64,000 nt of DNA from Fimbriimonas ginsengisoli Gsoil 348 (GTDB lineage Bacteria > Armatimonadota > Fimbriimonadia > Fimbriimonadales > Fimbriimonadaceae), in the NCBI GenBank assembly GCA_945881865.1, contig CAMCVK010000002.1, forward strand, positions 1 to 64,000, given 5' to 3'. Positions 24,613 to 34,244 of the stretch are shown here, in pieces. Position 1 is the stretch's first letter. Each line of letters opens with the position of its first letter. The notes below the pieces were generated by a model. That model worked only from the letters and a program-made list of their open reading frames with translations, had not been told where the DNA came from and searched no databases. The translations under genes were made by a program, and so were the position numbers.

Positions 24613-27368
24613 TCGGCTTTCTTGGGGGCTTTCTTCGTGGCGGCCTTCTTAGGGGCAGCCTTTTTTACGGTTGCCTTCTTGGCGGCTGGCTTCTTATCGG
24701 TTGCCGGGGCTTTGGCGGCGGCTTTCGGGGCGACCTTCTTTGCGACGGCACGCTTGGCGCCACGCTTCACGGGCGGCCCAGCCGCACGCCGAACCGCAAG
24801 GAGGTCCTGCGCCACTTCTTCGGTCAGTGCGGTTGGGTCAGTGCCTTTTGGCAGGGTTGCGTTGGTCTCGCCATCTGTTACGTAGGGACCAAAGCGGCCA
24901 CTTAGCACCCTTACCGGACCCGCCGCATCTTTTAGCACACCGAACTCTTTTAGCGGAGCAGGAGCTGCGCGGGCGACACGACCCTTTGGTTGCGCAAGGA
25001 TAACAAGCGCCTCTTCAACGCTTAGCTTCGCGCCCACTCGCCAGTCTTCTACCGTTCGTCTCTCCGGTAGAGATTCCAGATAAGGGCCGAACTTACCAAT
25101 CTTAAACTCGATTTCGGCCGAGGTTTCCGGGTGCTTACCGATCTTAATCGGCATCGAACACAGATAGCTCAGCTCCTCCTGCGACAGGTTTCGTGGGTCG
25201 GTTCCAGGAGGAACGCTCACCCACGTCGGCTTTACCTTGTTCTCGATTTCTTCCGGAGTTCGTTCGACCTCTAAATAGAAGCCCTGGCGGTTCTTAAGGA
25301 TTAGGCGTCGTCCGGTCGTCGGGTCAAACCCAACCGACTCGGCCGGGGCGGCGCGCTGCTCCAGCAGTTCAATCGCCTTTGCGACAGTGAGATCGGCCGG
25401 TGCCACGTCATCCGGAATGTTCGCGTATCGCTTCGCGTCGCCTTCGCCGACTTGCAGGAATGGGCTGCCGTCTTTTCCGTTCCGAACGACGATGTTCTCT
25501 CCGGTGGCGGGGAGAACGCCAACCGAGAAGACCGGGTAGGGAATGTCCTTTTTCCGCTCTTCCACGAGAGTTTTCAGTCCGCGCTCGCCCAAGAAGAATT
25601 CGCGGAGGTAGCCCTTGCTCTCGGCTTTCCCTTCGCTAATCTCGTCCAGAACTTCGTCCATGCGGGCGGTAAACCCAAGGTCCATGACCTCGCTGAAGTT
25701 CTCCTGCAGGACTTCCATCGCGAGAAACGCCTTGAAGCTCGGCACAAGTTGTCGGCCTACTTTACGAACATAACCACGATCGACGATCACACTAATGATC
25801 GAAGCGTACGTGCTAGGACGCCCGATTCCCTGGTCTTCCAGCTTCTTAATCAGGGTCGCATCGGTATAGCGTGCCGGCGGTTTCGTCTCGTGCTCATTCT
25901 CGCCCAGCCGGGAAAGTTCAACCGTCTGACCCTCTTTGATACGTGGCAGAGTTCGCTCGTTAGAATCCGCCTCTTCCTCTTTACCTTCGGTGTAAACGCG
26001 AAGAAATCCGTCAAATAGGATTTGCTTTCCGCTGGAATGGAATGCCAGGCTTCGCTGATCGGGAAGCACTACGCTAGTCTCGACCTCCGTCCGCAAAACT
26101 CGGGCCGGCTTCATTTGGCTGGCAAGCGTCCGCTGCCAAATCAGCGTATAGATTTTGAGCTGGTCCTCGGTTAGGTGGCGCGCAATCGCGCTTGGTTTTC
26201 GCGAAGCATCTGTAGGGCGGATAGCTTCATGGGCCTCCTGAGCATTCTTTACCTTATTGGTGTAGTTGACCGGTTTATCGGGCAAACAATCCGGATACTC
26301 CGTACCGATGAAGCTGCGGATTCCCTTGAGCGCTTCCCCGCTAAGGGTTAAGCTGTCGGTTCGCATATAGGTGATCAAACCAACCGGCTCGCCGCCGATA
26401 TCGACACCCTCGTAAAGCGTTTGGGCGATTCGCATCGTGCGGTCTGCCGCATAGCCAAACTTTCGGTTGGCGTCTTGCTGCAACGTGGTGGTCATAAAGG
26501 GCGGCGCCGCGCGCTCGGTCCCCTCCGTTTCCTCCAGTTTGCTCACTCGGTACGGCTTGGAGTCCTTTGCCAAAACCGCCAGCGACGCGGCGGCGTCCGC
26601 ATCTAAGAGCACCACCTTGTCGGCGCGTTCCGGCCGGAGTGCGCCGTTCGAGTCGTCAAAGTCGTTGCCGGTCGCAACCCGCAACCCGGCAACTTGGCGC
26701 AGCACGCCTCGGTAGTTTCCGCCCGGCGTGCCGAATTCGGCTTCAAGGTCCCAATACACCGACCGACGGAAGTTTCGCCGGGCAAGTTCGCGGTCAACGA
26801 TGAGCTTCACCGCCGGGCTTTGCACGCGGCCGGCGCTCAGGTTTTTCATCACCCGACTCCAAAGAACGGGCGAAAGCGTGTAGCCGTAGAGTCGGTCCAG
26901 AATTCGCCTGGTTTCCTGAGCCTCGACAAGGTCAAGATCGACGTCGCGCGGGCTGTCAATCGCCCGTTGAATAGCTTCCCGCGTGATCTCGTGGAAGGCA
27001 ATACGCTTCACCGCGACCGACTTGCCGGGCTTCAGCACCTGCAAAAGGTGCCACGAAATGGCCTCTCCTTCACGGTCTTCATCAGTCGCGAGTACGAGGG
27101 TGTCTTTCCCTTTCATCGCGTCGCGAAGCTTTCGAACCTGGGCAGCCTTTTCGGCCGGAACCTCATAAAACGGCGTGAAGTCGTTGTCAACATCCACGGC
27201 ATAGTCGGACCACCACTTCTTCTTCACGTCATCTGGAAGGCCCTTTGCGTTCGGCATCAGATCGCGAATGTGGCCGATGCTAGCCAGCACCTCGTAGTCG
27301 CTCCCGAGATAATTTCCGATCGTCCGCGCTTTCGCGGGAGATTCAACGATGACTAGTTTCTTTGCCAT
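24609..27368 (-). CDS. topA: DNA topoisomerase I
   Basis: A 919-residue type IA topoisomerase that relaxes negative supercoils. Start ATG 27368 (MAKKLVIVESPAKA) is the family start; a longer frame adds six unlikely residues. The Toprim domain follows, with VLATDEDREGEAISWHL. The catalytic tyrosine is Y334 in GLITYMRTDS. C-terminal topoisomerase repeats (KFGPYLES and RFGPYVTDG types) replace zinc fingers, and the protein ends in an Ala/Lys-rich, histone-like tail of about 65 residues that would bind DNA nonspecifically, as in actinobacterial TopA. Confidence 0.97.
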   Translation of the reverse strand: MAKKLVIVESPAKARTIGNYLGSDYEVLASIGHIRDLMPNAKGLPDDVKKKWWSDYAVDVDNDFTPFYEVPAEKAAQVRKLRDAMKGKDTLVLATDEDREGEAISWHLLQVLKPGKSVAVKRIAFHEITREAIQRAIDSPRDVDLDLVEAQETRRILDRLYGYTLSPVLWSRVMKNLSAGRVQSPAVKLIVDRELARRNFRRSVYWDLEAEFGTPGGNYRGVLRQVAGLRVATGNDFDDSNGALRPERADKVVLLDADAAASLAVLAKDSKPYRVSKLEETEGTERAAPPFMTTTLQQDANRKFGYAADRTMRIAQTLYEGVDIGGEPVGLITYMRTDSLTLSGEALKGIRSFIGTEYPDCLPDKPVNYTNKVKNAQEAHEAIRPTDASRKPSAIARHLTEDQLKIYTLIWQRTLASQMKPARVLRTEVETSVVLPDQRSLAFHSSGKQILFDGFLRVYTEGKEEEADSNERTLPRIKEGQTVELSRLGENEHETKPPARYTDATLIKKLEDQGIGRPSTYASIISVIVDRGYVRKVGRQLVPSFKAFLAMEVLQENFSEVMDLGFTARMDEVLDEISEGKAESKGYLREFFLGERGLKTLVEERKKDIPYPVFSVGVLPATGENIVVRNGKDGSPFLQVGEGDAKRYANIPDDVAPADLTVAKAIELLEQRAAPAESVGFDPTTGRRLILKNRQGFYLEVERTPEEIENKVKPTWVSVPPGTDPRNLSQEELSYLCSMPIKIGKHPETSAEIEFKIGKFGPYLESLPERRTVEDWRVGAKLSVEEALVILAQPKGRVARAAPAPLKEFGVLKDAAGPVRVLSGRFGPYVTDGETNATLPKGTDPTALTEEVAQDLLAVRRAAGPPVKRGAKRAVAKKVAPKAAAKAPATDKKPAAKKATVKKAAPKKAATKKAPKKAE

Positions 27369-27562
27369 GGTGCAAGGTGAGCGCAACGCCCAGAAGCGTC
27401 TACGCCAATCATTGAAGATGATTTAGCCGGAGACGTTCCCGATAATGCGACGTTACCCAGGGCTTCTTTGTCGCCAACTGTCTCAAAAATTGGCGTCTTG
27501 GCGATTTTTCAGGGAGAAACACGGTTACCATCTGCGTATCTGAAGATTGCCAGGCCAGCCAC

Positions 27563-28978
27563 ATGCGTCAATTCACTCTCCTTCTCCTCGCCCCGCTCAC
27601 CGCAATCAGCTTCGGCCAGATCAAGCCGGTCGAGTCTTACATTGGGCTGTACCTTCAGGGCTCCAAGATTGGTTACTCAAGCAGCATCGAGCGCCCGGAC
27701 ACCCTGAACGGCAAAGCTGTGACACGAACCGACTCGCTTACCCTGATGGATGCGGAGCTCATTGGAACGAGCATCAAGCTACGGGTGGACTCGAAAACTT
27801 GGCAAGGCGCAACGGGTGGACCAAAGCGGATGACTTTCCGGCTTGCCAGCGGAGGACTGACGCAGGACCTGGTCGCGAACTTTCGCGAGAAGGATGTCGT
27901 CATCGACGTTGACAACATTGGAAAGAAAACGCGAACCATCCTGAAGAAGCCGCTTGGCGGCGACATCGTCGACGACCCGATGCCGCTGGTCGCATCCGGG
28001 AAGCTGAAAGCCGGTAAGAGCCAGAAGTTCTGGATTTTAGACCCGATGACGGTGTCGTTCATCCAGAACGAAATTCGCCTTGCCGGAACGGAAAATATTG
28101 AAACGGCGAACGGAACCGTGAACGCGACGCTGGTAGAAATTCTCGACCCACGCTCCAGCACGAAAGTTTATCTCTCGCCCAAAGGTGACTTCATCAAGGC
28201 GGTCAGCGGGATCGGCATCGAGATGAGGCCCGTGACCAAGGCCGAGGCTCTGGCCAAGAACGGAGAGGGCGCGGTCACCCCCGACCTGGCAGAAGCGACC
28301 CGAATCGTGCCGGTCGGACAGATTCCGGACGCCCGATTTGTGAAGAACGTGAAGCTCGAAATCAAAGGCCGCGACCTCACCGGCATCCCGAACGACCCCC
28401 ACCAGACCGTTTCTGGCGCAGGCGAGGCTTGGTCGGTTGCAATCCATCCGGTCGGCATGAACCGGAGCCAGAAGCTGGACAAATTGGCGCTCGCGGACAA
28501 GACGTGGGTGAAGCCTTCTCTTCATATCCCGGCCGATTCGCCCCGCTTCCAGGCCCTGGCAAAAAGACTGGTAGGGAATTCCAAGAACCTCGGCGAAGCA
28601 GCCGACGCAATTCACAACTTCGTCCACGCCAGGATGCGCCCCAATGCGGGCATGGGAGTGCTCCGAAATGCGAACCAGGTCCTAGACTCCAAAGAAGGTG
28701 TGTGCCGTGATTATGCGATTTTGACCGCAACTTTATTCCGTGCAGCCGGGATACCGGCTCGGCTCGCCGGCGGCATGATCTACGCGGAAGATGCGTTTTT
28801 CTACCACGCATGGGCTGAGATTTGGGATGGAAGCCAGTGGGTCGGCGTCGATACCACGCTTCCCGAACGGCAGATGTCGGCCACCCATCTCAAGCTAGCA
28901 AACGGTAACGTAGACGCAGCGTTTGCGTTTACATTCTTGGAACGGGCAACGATCACCGTTACCGAAGTAAAACGCTAG
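27563..28978 (+). CDS. Secreted transglutaminase-like protein
   Basis: A 471-residue exported protein (signal 1-18). The first 300 residues are beta-rich with no clear family. A transglutaminase-like core (about 340-450) has the Cys-His-Asp triad: Cys in KEGVCRDYAIL, His in FYHAWAEIW, Asp in VGVDTTLPE. Such periplasmic proteins usually act as proteases or peptide ligases on cell-wall or surface substrates. It is divergent from topA across 176 bp (27387-27562), which holds no gene. A 28-bp gap precedes the PIN-TRAM gene on the same strand. Confidence 0.88.
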   Translation: MRQFTLLLLAPLTAISFGQIKPVESYIGLYLQGSKIGYSSSIERPDTLNGKAVTRTDSLTLMDAELIGTSIKLRVDSKTWQGATGGPKRMTFRLASGGLTQDLVANFREKDVVIDVDNIGKKTRTILKKPLGGDIVDDPMPLVASGKLKAGKSQKFWILDPMTVSFIQNEIRLAGTENIETANGTVNATLVEILDPRSSTKVYLSPKGDFIKAVSGIGIEMRPVTKAEALAKNGEGAVTPDLAEATRIVPVGQIPDARFVKNVKLEIKGRDLTGIPNDPHQTVSGAGEAWSVAIHPVGMNRSQKLDKLALADKTWVKPSLHIPADSPRFQALAKRLVGNSKNLGEAADAIHNFVHARMRPNAGMGVLRNANQVLDSKEGVCRDYAILTATLFRAAGIPARLAGGMIYAEDAFFYHAWAEIWDGSQWVGVDTTLPERQMSATHLKLANGNVDAAFAFTFLERATITVTEVKR

Positions 28979-29006
28979 GCAATCTCTTCTCTCTCGCTCC
29001 GAAATC

Positions 29007-30200
29007 ATGAAAGGTAAGCCGCAACGAAACGCCCCCGCGGGGTTCATTCCCGGCACCCGGAACCTGACCGGCGTGCTGGTGCTGCTGATCTTCTGCGTGA
29101 CCGGCGCGCTCATTTTTGGGTCCGCCGGCCCGGCAGCCCTGGAGCTCCTGTTTTCGTGGCTGACGAACAACGTTTTCCGCTCCAAGATCACCGCCCAGCC
29201 TGAGGACACGTTCCGGGCGACCGCCATCACCATGGTGCCGCTGGGCCTCCTGGGCATCATTCTGGGCGCACTCGTCGGCTCTCGCTTCCTGCGGGCGATG
29301 GAACGATTGGGCATGCGGTGGGACCGCATGGACGCCGCCGACAAGGTGACGCTGTTCGTCGGTATTTTCGCCGGCCTGATTGCTTCGGTACCACTGATCC
29401 AGATCTTCTCTTACTTCCAGGTCGAGCCGATCTACCGGATTCTGCTCATCCTTGGCGTCACCGTCGGCTTCTCCGCCCTCAGCGTGTACGTGCTGCAAAA
29501 CGTGGCCGACCTGCTGCCTTGGAATCGCGGCCGCATCAAGGGCAAGCGCAGCGGCATCAAGATCCTAGATACCAACGTCATCATCGACGGCCGCATCTAC
29601 GACATCGCCAAGGCGGGCTTCCTAGAGGGCCAGCTGTACGTGCCCCAGTTCGTCCTCGAAGAGCTTCAGTACATCGCCGACAGCCACGACACCTTGCGCC
29701 GCCAACGGGGCCGCCGGGGCCTAGAGGTTCTAAAGCACATTCAGGCCGACTTTCCGCTCGAGGTTGGCGTCCATGACCGATTCGCCCCAGATGCGGAAGA
29801 AGAAGTGGACGCCAGGATTGTCCGACTCGCCCGCGCCCTTGCCGCCGATGTCGTGACGAACGACTTCAATCTGAACCGAGTTGCCACGCTTCAGGGCGTT
29901 CGGGTTCTCTCGCTGAACGACCTTGCCCTTGCGCTCCGAACCAGCGTGCTTCCGGAGGAGACCCTTCAGCTGAAGGTCGTACGGGAAGGAAACCAGCTTG
30001 GCCAGGGCGTCGGCTACCTGGAGGACGGCACCATGGTCGTCATCGAAGGCGGCCAGAGCAGCGTTGGCGACGTTGCCGAGGTCATCGTGACGCAGGTGAT
30101 TCAGACCGAACGCGGAAAAATGATCTTTGCCGAAATGCAAGTTTCGGAAGAGACCCAGCCAACGCGCCGCCGGAATGTGCCCCGGCGGGCACAAGGCTAA
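29007..30200 (+). CDS. Membrane PIN-TRAM protein (YacL family)
   Basis: A 397-residue protein. Four membrane helices lie within residues 1-170. A PIN nuclease domain (about 190-310) carries KILDTNVIIDGRIYDI, the conserved Glu in VLEELQYIAD, and VVTNDFNLN. A TRAM RNA-binding domain follows (about 315-380), with LREGNQ-type sequence VVREGNQLGQGVGYLEDGT. The family is widespread in Gram-positives and neighbours ispD there too, as here. It is thought to be a membrane-tethered RNase. Confidence 0.92.
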   Translation: MKGKPQRNAPAGFIPGTRNLTGVLVLLIFCVTGALIFGSAGPAALELLFSWLTNNVFRSKITAQPEDTFRATAITMVPLGLLGIILGALVGSRFLRAMERLGMRWDRMDAADKVTLFVGIFAGLIASVPLIQIFSYFQVEPIYRILLILGVTVGFSALSVYVLQNVADLLPWNRGRIKGKRSGIKILDTNVIIDGRIYDIAKAGFLEGQLYVPQFVLEELQYIADSHDTLRRQRGRRGLEVLKHIQADFPLEVGVHDRFAPDAEEEVDARIVRLARALAADVVTNDFNLNRVATLQGVRVLSLNDLALALRTSVLPEETLQLKVVREGNQLGQGVGYLEDGTMVVIEGGQSSVGDVAEVIVTQVIQTERGKMIFAEMQVSEETQPTRRRNVPRRAQG

Positions 30201-30201
30201 A

Positions 30202-31314
30202 TTGGCTACCTACGCGGCGATTTTGGCCGCTGGTCGAGGCAGCCGGTTCGGCGGCGACAAAGTAACGCAGCGGCTGGGCGAACTACCGGTCTGGCGTCAC
30301 GCCTATGATTGCTTTGCGGCCGTGCTCGGGGCATCTCAGGTCTTCCTAGTCGTGAATGAGGACAACGAGGCGGACATCGCACGCCAGGGGGCGCCAAAGA
30401 CGGTTCGCGGTGGCGGGACCCGTCAAGAAAGCACGCTCGCCGCCCTTCATTCGCTTCCGGAAGACGCCGAGTTTCTGCTGATTCACGATGCCGCGCGTCC
30501 TTTTGTCTCGGCGGAGCTGATTGGCCGCGTGTTGGAGGCAACGCAGCGAGAGGGCGCAGCGGGCGCCGCCGTAGGCGTGATTGACACCATTCGAAACTTG
30601 GCCCTCGACGTGGTTCCGCGTGCAGATCTGCGGGCGATGCAGACCCCGCAGGGTTCACGAGTCGACTGGCTGCTAGAGGCCTATGCGCGAGCGGAAGGCG
30701 AGTTCACCGACGACCTAGCCGTTCTACAGGCCGCCGGTTTTCCGGTTGCGCTGGTGCCCGGCGACTCAGGAAATTTCAAGATTACGGAGCCCGCCGACTT
30801 CCTGCGTGCCCAACAAAAGCTGGGTTTGCCGGAAACGCGCACCGGCCTTGGCTATGACATCCATTCGTTCTCGAAGGACCCTGATCGGCAACTCTGGCTG
30901 GGAGGAGTGGCGTTTGACGGTCACCGGGCCCTTGAAGGACACTCGGACGCCGACGTTCTGTTGCACGCCATCACCGACGCGATACTCGGCGCGGTTGGGC
31001 TTGGCGATATCGGCTTGCACTTTCCGCCTTCGGACCCACAATGGAAGAACCAGCCGTCTCTCAATTTTGTTCGGTTTGCCGCAGAGAAGGCCCGGGAGCG
31101 CGGCTGGCAGATCGTGAATATCGACGCCACCGTCATTGCCGAATCGCCGAAAATCATGCCGCGCGCCCGGGAGATTTGCTCGGCGGTTGCTGCCGCAGTC
31201 GGGACGCAGCCAGGCCGTATCTCCGTGAAGGCGACCACTAACGAGCGGCTGGGTTCGATCGGCCGGTCGGAAGGAATTGCGGCGTTTGCCGTCGCGACGC
31301 TGCGCTTGGATTAG
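30202..31314 (+). CDS. ispDF: Bifunctional IspD/IspF (MEP isoprenoid pathway)
   Basis: A 370-residue fusion. The N-terminal IspD (about 1-210) makes CDP-methylerythritol: AAILAAGRGSRFGGDK is its CTP loop and LLIHDAARPFVS a conserved block. The C-terminal IspF (about 212-370) cyclises the next intermediate: GLGYDIHSF and GHSDADVLLHAITDAILGA bind zinc. TTG 30202 is the likely start, because AAGG sits five bases before it and IspD begins right there; an upstream ATG at 30175 lies inside the PIN-TRAM gene. IspE, the enzyme acting between the two, is not here. The end overlaps the convergent gene by four bases. Confidence 0.93.
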   Translation: MATYAAILAAGRGSRFGGDKVTQRLGELPVWRHAYDCFAAVLGASQVFLVVNEDNEADIARQGAPKTVRGGGTRQESTLAALHSLPEDAEFLLIHDAARPFVSAELIGRVLEATQREGAAGAAVGVIDTIRNLALDVVPRADLRAMQTPQGSRVDWLLEAYARAEGEFTDDLAVLQAAGFPVALVPGDSGNFKITEPADFLRAQQKLGLPETRTGLGYDIHSFSKDPDRQLWLGGVAFDGHRALEGHSDADVLLHAITDAILGAVGLGDIGLHFPPSDPQWKNQPSLNFVRFAAEKARERGWQIVNIDATVIAESPKIMPRAREICSAVAAAVGTQPGRISVKATTNERLGSIGRSEGIAAFAVATLRLD

Positions 31315-31793
31315 CCTTTTTTCTTCTCGGTCACCATGCCGAACGAGTTGATGAGAGACAGAAAGGCGGAGGTTCCCGACCGGTAGCTCTCGACGCTCGG
31401 CGCCTCTAGCCGAAAGATGATCGCCTGCTTGGCCGTTTGGTATCCGGCGATCCGAACCCGTGGCTCTTCGCCGCTCCACACTTCCAGCACGAGCATCTCG
31501 GCGTCCGTCAGGCTCTTGAAAACTACCGGCCGGGAAACCCGAACGTTCGGCGTGACGCGCTTCAGCTCGTCCATCACCAGCACAAGGGGTGCCTTCTTTT
31601 CCTTCGGATCGCGGGCAATCCTTTCAACGCTCAGTTTTGCGAGGCTGCCCGCTTTGGCAAGGACGGCCAGCTTTGGTGGAGTCGGCTTTTCCTCGGCGAC
31701 CCAGCCTTCCGGAATTTCCACCCGGAAGACGTAGCCCGGCCCGTAGTACACGGTGGATGCCGAAACCTGCCCCAGTACCAGCAACCAGACCAC
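31311..31793 (-). CDS. Hypothetical secreted protein (DUF1795/PsbP-like)
   Basis: A 160-residue protein starting at GTG directly after the pseudouridine synthase stop. It has a short signal sequence (MVWLLVLGQVSAS). YVFRVEIPEGWVAEEK followed by alternating beta strands recalls the DUF1795/PsbP fold, but the match is only by eye. The C-terminus is Lys-rich. It is the last gene of the scpA operon. No function can be given. Confidence 0.7.
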   Translation of the reverse strand: MVWLLVLGQVSASTVYYGPGYVFRVEIPEGWVAEEKPTPPKLAVLAKAGSLAKLSVERIARDPKEKKAPLVLVMDELKRVTPNVRVSRPVVFKSLTDAEMLVLEVWSGEEPRVRIAGYQTAKQAIIFRLEAPSVESYRSGTSAFLSLINSFGMVTEKKKG

Positions 31794-32486
31794 TTAGTCC
31801 TCCGAGAGCCCGACAAGCCGTCGCAGTTCGTTGACTTCCTTCTGCCCGAGCAATCGGCACTCGCCCGCGCGCATTTTGTACAACGTTAACGGCCCGTACC
31901 GGGTCCTTTTGAGAGTGATGACCGGGTGGCCGACGAATTCGCACATCATACGGACCTGACGCTTTCGCCCCTCGTGGATGGTGATGCGGAGGCCCGTTCG
32001 TCCGGTCTTGGACTCCGCGTGAATGACCTCTACGCGCGCCGGAGCCGTCTTTCTGCCATCAACGAACACGCCTTTCCGAAGCCGTTCCAGCGCCTTCTCC
32101 TCGGGGATCCCTTGCACAATTGCCTGGTATTCCTTTTCGACTCCGTGCTTTGGATGGGCGAGCCGATTCGAAAGTTCGCCGTCGTTGGTGCAGACGAGCA
32201 AGCCTTCCGTATCCATATCTAGCCGCCCGACGGGCTTCAGCTGGACTCCAAAATCTGGCAGGTAGCGAACGATGGTCGGTCGATTCTGCGGGTCGCGGAG
32301 CGTGGTGACCACGCCGAGCGGCTTATTCATCACAACCGTGTAGGTCTTTGCGATGCCGAGTGGCATGCCATCGACGGCAACCCGGTCTTCTGGCCCAACT
32401 TTGACCCCAAGCTCGATGACGAGGGTGTCGTTAACCGTAACCCGTCCTTCGAGGATGAGTTGCTCGGCGGCGCGGCGGCTGCACAA
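31794..32486 (-). CDS. Pseudouridine synthase, RsuA/RluB family
   Basis: An RNA pseudouridine synthase with an N-terminal S4 domain and the catalytic Asp in PVGRLDMDTEGLLVCTNDG. KHGVEKEYQAIV and IHEGRKRQVRMMCEFVGHPV are RluB/RsuA hallmarks, so it modifies 23S or 16S rRNA. The first ordinary start, TTG 32486, begins at CSRRAAEQLI and cuts off the first S4 helix. Eleven in-frame codons upstream encode VRLHLRIAQSGL, which matches the family start, with GTT 32519, CTG 32513, CTG 32507 or ATT 32501 as possible non-standard starts. The true protein is therefore probably about 240 residues and overlaps the dacA stop. Confidence 0.88.
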   Translation of the reverse strand: MCSRRAAEQLILEGRVTVNDTLVIELGVKVGPEDRVAVDGMPLGIAKTYTVVMNKPLGVVTTLRDPQNRPTIVRYLPDFGVQLKPVGRLDMDTEGLLVCTNDGELSNRLAHPKHGVEKEYQAIVQGIPEEKALERLRKGVFVDGRKTAPARVEVIHAESKTGRTGLRITIHEGRKRQVRMMCEFVGHPVITLKRTRYGPLTLYKMRAGECRLLGQKEVNELRRLVGLSED

Positions 32487-32514
32487 TCCGCTCTGGGCAA
32501 TGCGCAGGTGCAGC

Positions 32515-33702
32515 CTAACGAGGCCGGCTGCTGACGCGGCGGACGGTTTTTTTCTGGATGGTCTTACGTGTTCGCGATCGATAGAACATTAAACCGCCAA
32601 GCAGCACCGCCGCGAAGGCCGCTTGGGGTAGCGGGCTCGACTTTTTAGCTTGTGCCGCCGGAACGGGGGCGTTTTCCACCCGCAGCGCGATCGCTTCCTG
32701 TTCCGCGCGGAAGCCGCTGTCGTCTCGCAAAACGATCTTCCCGACCGTGTCTCCGGGCTTGATTTCGTTTGGCAGCGATGGCGTCGGCTCGAAAAACGGC
32801 ATAGGGTCGTTGGCATGCTTCCTTCGCAACACGTAGAGGGGCGCTGCCGGGGCAACATCGAGGATTCGCGCTCCAACCCTTCGTTCGCCTATCGAACGAT
32901 TAGCTTCCAGCTTGGTCGATTTGACGAATCTTTCGTAACCCCACCGCAGGAGATTCTGGTGGTCCTGCTGCCAGTGGTCGCTATCGAGCACGACGGTGAT
33001 GAGGCGGAACCCTTGACGAGTAGCGCTTCCCACGTAGCAATGGCCGGCCGGCACGGTATAGCCAGTTTTGATTCCGTCGGCGGTCGGATCCTTCTTCAGC
33101 CACTTATTCCGCGTCTTCATCCACTTATCTTTGACGTTGATCGTTCGACTGATTTGATACTTAGGCGTCCTTACGACTTCCCTGAACACCGGGTTCCTCA
33201 TGGCCTCTCGTCCCATGAGGGCGAGGTCCCGGGCGGTCGTGGTGTGGAACGGATCGTTCAGCCCGTTCGGATTATTAAACGTTGTGTGAGTCGCGCCACA
33301 TTCCTTCGCTCTTTGATTCATTAGGTTAACGAACGCTGGCACTGATCCCGCTACGTGCGTCGCCACCGCGACGCAGCCATCGTTTGCGCTTCGAAGCATC
33401 ATCGCGTACAGCATGTCTCGGGCCGGAACCTTCTCTCCGACCTTCATGTGCATGCTCGCCTCTCCAACCTGGTCGATTCCCGGCGGCCCAACAATCATGT
33501 CATCCAGCTTCGCCCGCTCGATGAGCAGCAACGCCGTCATGATCTTCGTCGTGCTGGCCGGATATCGCGGCGTGTCCGGATCTTTGCACCACAGCACGCG
33601 CCCATTCTCGGCATCCATCAGAACGGCGCTTTTCGCCGAGATGTCGGGCGGAGCCAGCACCGACATCGAACCCACAAAGGCGGCGACGAGGGAGAAAATC
33701 AT
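32515..33702 (-). CDS. dacA: D-alanyl-D-alanine carboxypeptidase (PBP5/DacA family)
   Basis: A 395-residue exported serine peptidase S11 that trims the terminal D-Ala from peptidoglycan. The three motifs are S50-TTK53, S105-A-N107 and K212-T-G214. A signal peptide (1-18) and a C-terminal membrane helix (about 365-385, AAFAAVLLGGLMFY) followed by a basic Arg/Lys tail indicate membrane anchoring, unlike the amphipathic anchor of E. coli PBP5. The ATG overlaps the scpB stop by four bases. Confidence 0.93.
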   Translation of the reverse strand: MIFSLVAAFVGSMSVLAPPDISAKSAVLMDAENGRVLWCKDPDTPRYPASTTKIMTALLLIERAKLDDMIVGPPGIDQVGEASMHMKVGEKVPARDMLYAMMLRSANDGCVAVATHVAGSVPAFVNLMNQRAKECGATHTTFNNPNGLNDPFHTTTARDLALMGREAMRNPVFREVVRTPKYQISRTINVKDKWMKTRNKWLKKDPTADGIKTGYTVPAGHCYVGSATRQGFRLITVVLDSDHWQQDHQNLLRWGYERFVKSTKLEANRSIGERRVGARILDVAPAAPLYVLRRKHANDPMPFFEPTPSLPNEIKPGDTVGKIVLRDDSGFRAEQEAIALRVENAPVPAAQAKKSSPLPQAAFAAVLLGGLMFYRSRTRKTIQKKTVRRVSSRPR

Positions 33703-34244
33703 GCGGTCTCGGCCTCCGCCATCTCCAATGCCGGCATGACGGCGGCAAGGGCCGGGTCAATTTTAGGCAGGTCCGACGTCGCGTTCATGTTGAACTGATG
33801 AAGGAACTCCTCGGTCGTTCCATACAGAATCGGCCGTCCAGGCGATTCTCGTCGCCCAACTTCTCGCAGGAGCCTCCGCTCCAAAAGCACTCGAACGCTG
33901 TAGTCAGACTGCACCCCGCGGACCTGCTCGATCTCGCCCATCGTCATGGGCTGCTGGTACGCGACTACCGCCAGGGTTTCCAGCAAGCTTCGACTCAGCC
34001 GCTGCTTCTGCGGCTGAACGAACCGCGCCAGAACCGGAGCGTATTCCGGCTTGGTCGAAAGATGGATTCCTCCCGCGATCCGATTCAGTTGTAGCGGCCC
34101 GCCGTCCTCAAGTCGCGCTTCCAAAATCTCCAACGCCTGTTCAACCTGACCTTCGGTCAGGTCGGCCGCTTTCGCCAACGCTGCTACCGGAGCCGGAGCA
34201 TCGGCCACGAAAAGGAGAGCGTGCAGGACGTCGACGGAGTTCAT
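33699..34244 (-). CDS. scpB: Segregation and condensation protein B
   Basis: A 181-residue ScpB with two winged-helix domains. ALLFVADAPAPVAALA, LSRSLLETLAVVAYQQPMT and RGVQSDYSVRVLLERRLLREVGR are diagnostic. It binds ScpA in the SMC-ScpAB condensin complex that organises chromosomes. It overlaps scpA upstream and dacA downstream by four bases each. The C-terminal tail beyond residue 160 is Ala/Glu-rich and variable. Confidence 0.93.
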   Translation of the reverse strand: MNSVDVLHALLFVADAPAPVAALAKAADLTEGQVEQALEILEARLEDGGPLQLNRIAGGIHLSTKPEYAPVLARFVQPQKQRLSRSLLETLAVVAYQQPMTMGEIEQVRGVQSDYSVRVLLERRLLREVGRRESPGRPILYGTTEEFLHQFNMNATSDLPKIDPALAAVMPALEMAEAETA

